A model generated the notes under the pieces. The model was given only the letters and a program-made list of their open reading frames with translations. It did not search any database and was not told the DNA's origin. Shown one piece after another: positions 59,250-64,000 of a DNA stretch of 64,000 bases. The DNA comes from Paulinella micropora (lineage: Eukaryota > Cercozoa > Imbricatea > Euglyphida > Paulinellidae). The stretch covers positions 62,001-126,000 of the forward strand of contig WBZZ01000839.1 in the NCBI GenBank assembly GCA_019918135.1, in the 5' to 3' direction. The position numbers and the translations under genes are program-made. How positions within the stretch are numbered: the first letter of the stretch is position 1; each line of letters starts with the position of its first letter.

Positions 59250-59726
59250 ATGAGTGACGAGAGCGATAATAGTGATAATGATTATGCTGATAGAGAAGAA
59301 AACAATAAATGGATAGAGAAATTAGGAGATAAGCCACGTAATGAATTAGTAAAAAGTAAGACATATAATGATGCAAGAATGGATAATATACTAAGCAAAC
59401 TTGACCGCAATGAACAGGAGCGAATGGAATTAGAGAAACAAAAGAAAGAATGTGAAAATAAGGCGAGTGCTATTGATGAATTACTTGACCAACGTAATGA
59501 TGAAGTAGCACGAAAAGAAAAAATAGAACAACTGAAAAGAGAGAAAAAAAGAGAAGAAGAAAAAAAGAAAAAACAATTACGTCTACTTGAGCATTGGTTG
59601 TGTGCGGAAGAACAACCAATGGGTGTAGAAGACGAAATACGTGCTCGTAAAATGATTGATGCAGGAAAAACTTCATCTGAAATCATTCAAGAGTATGAAG
59701 CCTACAAAAGGCGACGAATTTCCTAA
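59250..59726 (+). CDS. Polinton B coiled-coil accessory protein
   Basis: 158 residues, uninterrupted. An acidic start (MSDESDNSDNDYADREE), a long charged coiled coil (about 45-110) and a C-terminal helical part ending KRRRIS. No family is recognised. Last gene before the right terminal repeat. Confidence 0.5.
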   Translation: MSDESDNSDNDYADREENNKWIEKLGDKPRNELVKSKTYNDARMDNILSKLDRNEQERMELEKQKKECENKASAIDELLDQRNDEVARKEKIEQLKREKKREEEKKKKQLRLLEHWLCAEEQPMGVEDEIRARKMIDAGKTSSEIIQEYEAYKRRRIS

Positions 59727-59919
59727 TTAGAATTTTAGTCAACCTACAAATATGTGTTGAAACTATTAGTTTTTATTATACCTGTTTAGTGGTGTTGGTT
59801 TCCACATTAAAAAGACCCTACCACACCAACTGCATGTGTGGTAGAAATGTTAAATATGCTGGCATATTCAACATAGCATCCTTGGACTGCTCGCAAGAAA
59901 ATCTACTTCGAAGGTAATA

Positions 59920-60071
59920 CATATTTTTTCTGTTGCTTGTGGTTGTCGTTTTGAGTGCTTTTGGCCTTCTTTATTGATTACCTGTGTGATATGTCTAGAA
60001 GCCTTAATCGCAGTTCATGTCGTGAATTTGAGGCACGAAAATTCATGACACGAACTTCGGTATCATCTACT
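59920..60071 (-). repeat. Polinton B right terminal inverted repeat
   Basis: Reverse complement of the left repeat with few differences; ends GGTATCATCTACT. It contains the same 45-bp imperfect palindrome, at about 60013-60057. Confidence 0.95.
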
Positions 60072-60343
60072 CACAGATGGGCTTCCTGGACCCCTGCGAA
60101 ACCAGCAAGTCCAGCAAGTCGGGCTACGACAAGCGCCTGGCGCTCTTCACTACTGTCGTGCCCGAGCTGCCACCTGAGTGGTTGGGTGCCCTGGAGGACT
60201 GGCTCGTGCTGCGCTGCGCGCCGCTGCCGCGCCGGGCCTCCGCGGTCCTCGGGTCGGGGGCTTATGCGGTGGAGTGTTTCGGGCGCTTGGTCGGGTTTGT
60301 GGTCGGCGGGGCGGAGGCCGCGGAGGCGCTGGCACAAGAGCGG
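60072..60343 (+). CDS. RPB2-like RNA polymerase subunit, part right of Polinton B
   Basis: GC-rich backbone sequence in the same frame as the gene left of Polinton B. Seen: MGFLDPCETSKSSKSG, then KRLALFTTVV, then EDWL, then ECFGRLVGFVVGGAEAAEAL. Known: RNA polymerase second subunits have WGxxCPxETPEG, then KNLAL, a DWL segment, and VFVNGxxxGxxxxPExL in this order. The correspondence supports an RPB2-like identity, although the ETPEG block is altered (ETSKSS). The sequence stops where Polinton A resumes at about 60344, so the rest of the gene is not here. Confidence 0.5.
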
Positions 60344-61031
60344 GAAAACAACAGCACTCTTTGAAATACTGAAACAGACAACAGACAGAAAAACTCGTAT
60401 TGTCATTATTGCTTCAACAATACACAAGGACTACATTTATAAAGCAATGGTAAAACACTTTAAGAACAGGGGAAACCCGATGGCTGTATATACTTTTCTC
60501 AAATCAGATGGGGTGAATGTAATAGACTATGAACTTGATAAATTAAACAGACAGGACGAGCAACACGAAGGAGAAGTAAAACAGGACGAAAAAGAAACGA
60601 TGGAGAAACCACAATTTCTTTATTTCGGAAAAGAAGAAAAAAAGAAAAATACAGAACCAAAAGAAAAACCTAGCAAGTATATTTCGCCAGAGGTTGTTTT
60701 TGTTTTGGACGATTTAGGAAGTGGATTAAGAGACAAGTCCGTAAGTGATTTGTTAAAAAAGGACAGACACTGTAAAAGTCAGGAGATTATGTCAAGCCAG
60801 TATCTGAACGACCTACGACCAGAAGCCATTAAGCAGTTAGATTATTTATTAATCTTTCAGGCCCAGTCTCAGGACAAAATGGAACTCGTGTATAAACACT
60901 TAGATTTATCTTTTGACTTCGATTATTTTCTTCAAAAATATCACGAGGCTACAAAGGAACGATTTAACTTCTTATATGTTTCAAGTGTTGATGATGAATT
61001 ACGGAAGAATTTTAATTTTAGACTAAAATAA
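60344..61031 (+). pseudogene. Polinton A packaging ATPase, right-hand piece
   Basis: Very close to the Polinton B ATPase: KTTALFEILKQTTDRKTRIV, SPEVVFVLDDLGSG (Walker B), IMSSQYLNDLRPEAI and YVSSVDDELRKNF. It begins at the junction with the backbone segment. Same A32-like family. Confidence 0.8.
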
Positions 61032-61122
61032 TTATTTGATTTTTTATTAAAACAACTTCGTTTGTGTTATAGTAAAAAAGTAGTTTATTGATTTTTTTAT
61101 AAATATTTTTTTTCATAGTATA

Positions 61123-61449
61123 ATGGTAGTGAAAACAACTCGTGTTGAAGTCATTCCAACAATCGGCAAACGAACAATTAACTCAAGCACAAATATGGCT
61201 GGAGGTAAAAAGAAGACTGGACGGAAGAAGAAACAAGGAGGCAAGGGACAGGCTGGCGGCAAAATTAACTGGACTCGTGTCGGAAAAACAGCAATAGCTG
61301 TGAATAAGTTCCTTCGTGATAACAAGATTATTTCAACAACTGTGAACGCCCTTGGCGATGTCGGGGTTCCATATGAGTCTCGTATTGGGTCTACTGCTGC
61401 AAAACTTGGTTATGGTAAGCAGAGCGGACGAGGGGCACTCAAATTCTAA
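61123..61449 (+). CDS. Polinton A basic core-like protein
   Basis: 108 residues, uninterrupted, rich in Lys and Gly (MAGGKKKTGRKKKQGGKG), ending GSTAAKLGYGKQSGRG. Relative of 50664-50981. Possible virion core protein with GG sites for the protease. Confidence 0.55.
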   Translation: MVVKTTRVEVIPTIGKRTINSSTNMAGGKKKTGRKKKQGGKGQAGGKINWTRVGKTAIAVNKFLRDNKIISTTVNALGDVGVPYESRIGSTAAKLGYGKQSGRGALKF

Positions 61450-61499
61450 ATGATATTTTGTTTGAAATTATGTGTAAATATTTTTTGTTAATATATACA

Positions 61500-62620
61500 A
61501 TGGTCGCTAAGACTAAGAATGTGAAAAGGGCGAAAGTCCGTCCACCGCGGGTTTATAAGAATAAGAGCGGGAGGCCATATAATATCCAGAAGGGTAAAAA
61601 ATATTATCTTAATTTCGGTAAGAAAACAAATGATATGACACTTCAAATTGTTAAACTTTTTATGAAATACTTAAGCAGACCAAAAGCAAAGAAAAAAGCA
61701 AAAAAGGAAGACTTAAGAAAAGTCCAGAGCCTGTCAGAGATTGAACAAAATACGAGAACAGCAATTCAAGACCACTTAGACAGACTCAGAAAGGAAAAGT
61801 ATGAGGGTATTGAAGCAATAGAGAAAAAAGAAAAGACAGCACGGAATGAAATGGAAGAAGAAAAGAAAAGGCAACACCGAAAAGACATAGCAGACATAAA
61901 GAAACGACAAGAACAAAAAGACAGAGAACCAAGAAGGGATCAAAAACTCATAGAGGATTTACAATTCGAACAGCAAAGGAACCAAAGATTGGCTATTATG
62001 CCTCCGCCACCCCAGCAATATCTCGGTTATCAGGCACCGCAAGTTCAGGCACCACAATATCAGGCCCCGCAAGTTCAGGCGGTAAACCCGCTAGAACCAA
62101 AATCGGCGGAAAAGTTAATTAAAGATGCTGGTTATGGTGATGATTTCCTGAGCGGTTTAAAAGGTGATGGTAAAATACAACTAGCGAACGATATAAGAAA
62201 ATATATGAATTTAGGCTCCAAAATATAAGAAGTTAAAAAGCATCTTGAACAAGCACAACAAACCGCTGAAAAACTCAAAAAAATGAACCAACATTTAGGA
62301 AACCAACTAGAGATGGCTAATACAAAGCAATGTTAAAAGAATGGATTGTCAAATAGTAATATTGAAAAAAAACTTACTATTAAAATTCTAGTGAAGCACT
62401 AAGAGATAAACTTAAAAATGAAGGTCATGATGTTAAAGGATAGAACCAAAGGGCACAATGGATAATAGACAAAATTGTAGAACATAAGATAGATGTAGGA
62501 AGAAAAAAGGAAGAAGTAAAAAAGAAAGTAGCAGAATATTTGGGACTACAAACGGGAACTGGATTAGAAGATTTGATTAATAAAGTGTTTTCCGTAGAAA
62601 ATATTAAAAATATCTAACAA
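61500..62620 (+). pseudogene. Polinton A protease gene, N-terminal coiled-coil part
   Basis: Related to the N-terminal half of the Polinton B protease protein (KVRPPRVYKNKSGRPYNIQK start, coiled coil, Pro/Gln linker). The leader ends TATACAATG at the start. Broken, several breaks. Confidence 0.65.
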
Positions 62621-62740
62621 GAAAAGAATGGGTTCATTCAATGAGAAAAAAGATTATGTTAATGCTCTTATAAATAAATATAGAAATAAACAGCAACCAG
62701 AGCCAGAGGTGCCACTGCTTATGTATGCGTTGATAAAGAG

Positions 62741-63103
62741 ATGGAGGAAAAGATAAACCACATGGCCGAAATGGGTGTTGCTAATGATATTATTAATGGA
62801 AAAGACCAAGATGATACACAAGAAGAAAGCAGTGAGAGTGATGAAGAATGTGATTTTACCGACATTATCACAGAAAAGATGCTTAAAATGAAAATGAGAA
62901 GAAAGAAAGCGGAAGCAAAGAAATCAAAGACGAAAGCAAGTAAAAAGCCTGTGCCTGAGCCTGAACCTAATGAAAGCGAAAGCGAAAGTGAAGAAAGTGA
63001 AGAAGAAGAACCAGTAAAGAAAAGTAAGGGTAAAAAGTCAAGCAGTGTTAGTGTAAAAGTGTTTAATCAATCTTCTGGTGGTGCAAAGAAAGAAAAAAGA
63101 TAA
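62741..63103 (+). pseudogene. Polinton A acidic/basic helical protein
   Basis: Relative of 56901-57425 (shared CDFTDIITEKM block, Ser/Glu tract, KSKGKKSS tail), again just before the integrase. Broken. Confidence 0.55.
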
Positions 63104-63137
63104 TGATGATATGTTTTTGAAATTCTAATGATATAAT

Positions 63138-64000
63138 ATGGACAACAAACATAGTCAGCAACAACAAGAAACTCTTAAACAGACAGAGCGGAAAGAAAAC
63201 TGGAAGAAACAATTGAAATACACAAGCAATCAAAGCCCGCTAAGATATGGAACACAATAACTGCCCCAGAGGCTAAACCACTAAGCCAAGTATTTATTGA
63301 CTTAATGGATATGTCAAAGGTTGCAACAAAGAAAGGTAATGCAAACTATAATTTGGGACCATTGATGTCTATAGCAGTCGTGGGTGGATTGAACCAATTA
63401 AAAATAAAACTACAGGTTATGTTTTGGAATGATTAAAAAAAGAATGTACGAAAGAAGTCCCTAAAAGTATTACTTCAGATAACGGCTGTGAGTTTAAGGT
63501 GCAAGTTGCTGAATATTTTAGACAAAACAATATTGAGCACAGACCTGTTCAAGTAGGCGATCGCAGAGTTTGATGAAAATTTTCAATGGGTGCCGATTAT
63601 TCATGAGGTTGTTGATGCTTATAATAAAACATATCATACAACAATAAAAGCAGTGCCAATTAATGTTTATGAAGGAATTGAAAAGAACACTCAGGAAATA
63701 TACAGAAATCCTTTAATTAATGAATTCCCTAAGGGGACAAGAGTAAGAAAAGAATTGGAAAGAACTATTTTTTCTAAAGGTGATAAGCAATTTACTAAAG
63801 CTATATTCAAGGTTAAGGGCCGAAAGGGCTTCAAAGTTATCCTATCTGAAGAGGACTTAGTAAGGCCTAGTGAATTATTAAAGACTCATGTTGATGAGCA
63901 ACCGGAAGAAGAAGAACTGAAGGAGCAGTTAGCTCATAAAGTTAAACAAATTACGAAAGAAAAAAAGACAATTCATTTATTAAAATCACTTGACATTAAA
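63138..64000 (+). pseudogene. Polinton A rve-type integrase (runs off the window)
   Basis: Shows VFIDLMDMSK-like, ITSDNGCEFKV and YNKTYHTTIKA blocks of the DDE integrase core and a Lys/Glu tail. Broken, about four breaks within the window. Confidence 0.7.

Larger units (their letters stand above)
42579..60071 (+). mobile_element. Polinton (Maverick) B, complete ends, partly broken
   Basis: 17.5 kb with about 152-bp terminal inverted repeats and a 6-bp target duplication (CACAGA). Parts from left: three small genes, DNA polymerase B, major capsid, minor capsid, protease, basic core-like protein, packaging ATPase, small beta-rich protein, a secreted Cys-rich protein, fibre with S74 chaperone, acidic protein, rve integrase, two accessory genes. 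Broken, about six to eight breaks, with several long genes still open. It is younger than A by preservation. It sits inside an RPB2-like backbone gene, which reads in the same frame on both sides of the target duplication. Confidence 0.9.
60344..64000 (+). mobile_element. Polinton A, right part (runs off the window)
   Basis: Continues Polinton A after the inserted backbone segment: rest of the packaging ATPase, basic core-like protein, N-terminal coiled-coil part of the protease gene, acidic protein, rve integrase. The protease-ATPase-fibre block of A runs opposite to that of B. Old and broken; the right terminal repeat is outside the window. Confidence 0.65.

Noticed and set aside
59955-60343. 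Long plus-strand frame running from the TIR of Polinton B through backbone DNA into the ATPase of Polinton A
   Set aside because: The first part is a terminal repeat and the middle is backbone read in the wrong frame; a chance fusion, not a gene.
1-64000. tRNA or rRNA genes
   Set aside because: No cloverleaf with invariant T-loop wording and no rRNA-like stretch was recognised by eye; a covariance search would be decisive.

Overview
The window is a patchwork of two kinds of DNA. The backbone (about 1-17400, 36037-42578 and 60072-60343) is GC-rich, without visible introns, and carries tightly packed genes on both strands. Its gene borders are marked by long G or C runs and short A/T palindromes. 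The gene content (a second-largest RNA polymerase subunit-like gene, two Fanzor/TnpB nucleases, a class 3 lipase, a GDSL-type esterase, a Sel1-repeat protein, zinc-ribbon proteins, a CoiA-like protein) fits a large DNA virus of protists, or such a genome integrated in a protist chromosome. That assignment is inference; no gene here names a species. The rest (about 17400-36036, 42579-60071 and 60344-64000) is AT-rich mobile DNA: a decayed Helitron and Polinton (Maverick) elements.

Backbone, left part: a CoiA-like protein, a small hypothetical protein, a membrane protein, an AN1-like zinc finger, Fanzor copy 1 with its 3' RNA, a large zinc-ribbon protein, a secreted esterase-like glycoprotein, a Sel1-repeat protein, Fanzor copy 2 with its 3' RNA, and a lipase. 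The two Fanzor loci are the most interesting part. A 175-nt stretch just downstream of each ORF is nearly identical between copies, more so than the ORFs, and folds into two hairpins. The copies diverge exactly past its end, where a guide would begin.

Mobile part: a Helitron Rep/helicase relic (minus strand, about 17417-18990) is followed by a short tail of a Polinton integrase and then by Polinton A, which is old and heavily broken. Polinton A appears in two parts, about 20950-36036 and 60344 to beyond the window end. Between them lies a 24.3-kb segment of backbone DNA that itself carries Polinton B (42579-60071). B has terminal inverted repeats of about 152 bp and a 6-bp target duplication (CACAGA), and sits inside an RNA-polymerase-like backbone gene. 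B is much better preserved: major and minor capsid proteins, adenovirus-type protease, packaging ATPase and a basic core-like protein all read through.

A and B share the Polinton morphogenesis set plus a repetitive fibre ending in an S74-type intramolecular chaperone. They differ in the type of DNA polymerase B and in the orientation of the protease-ATPase-fibre block. The virus-like elements are described as fossils only.
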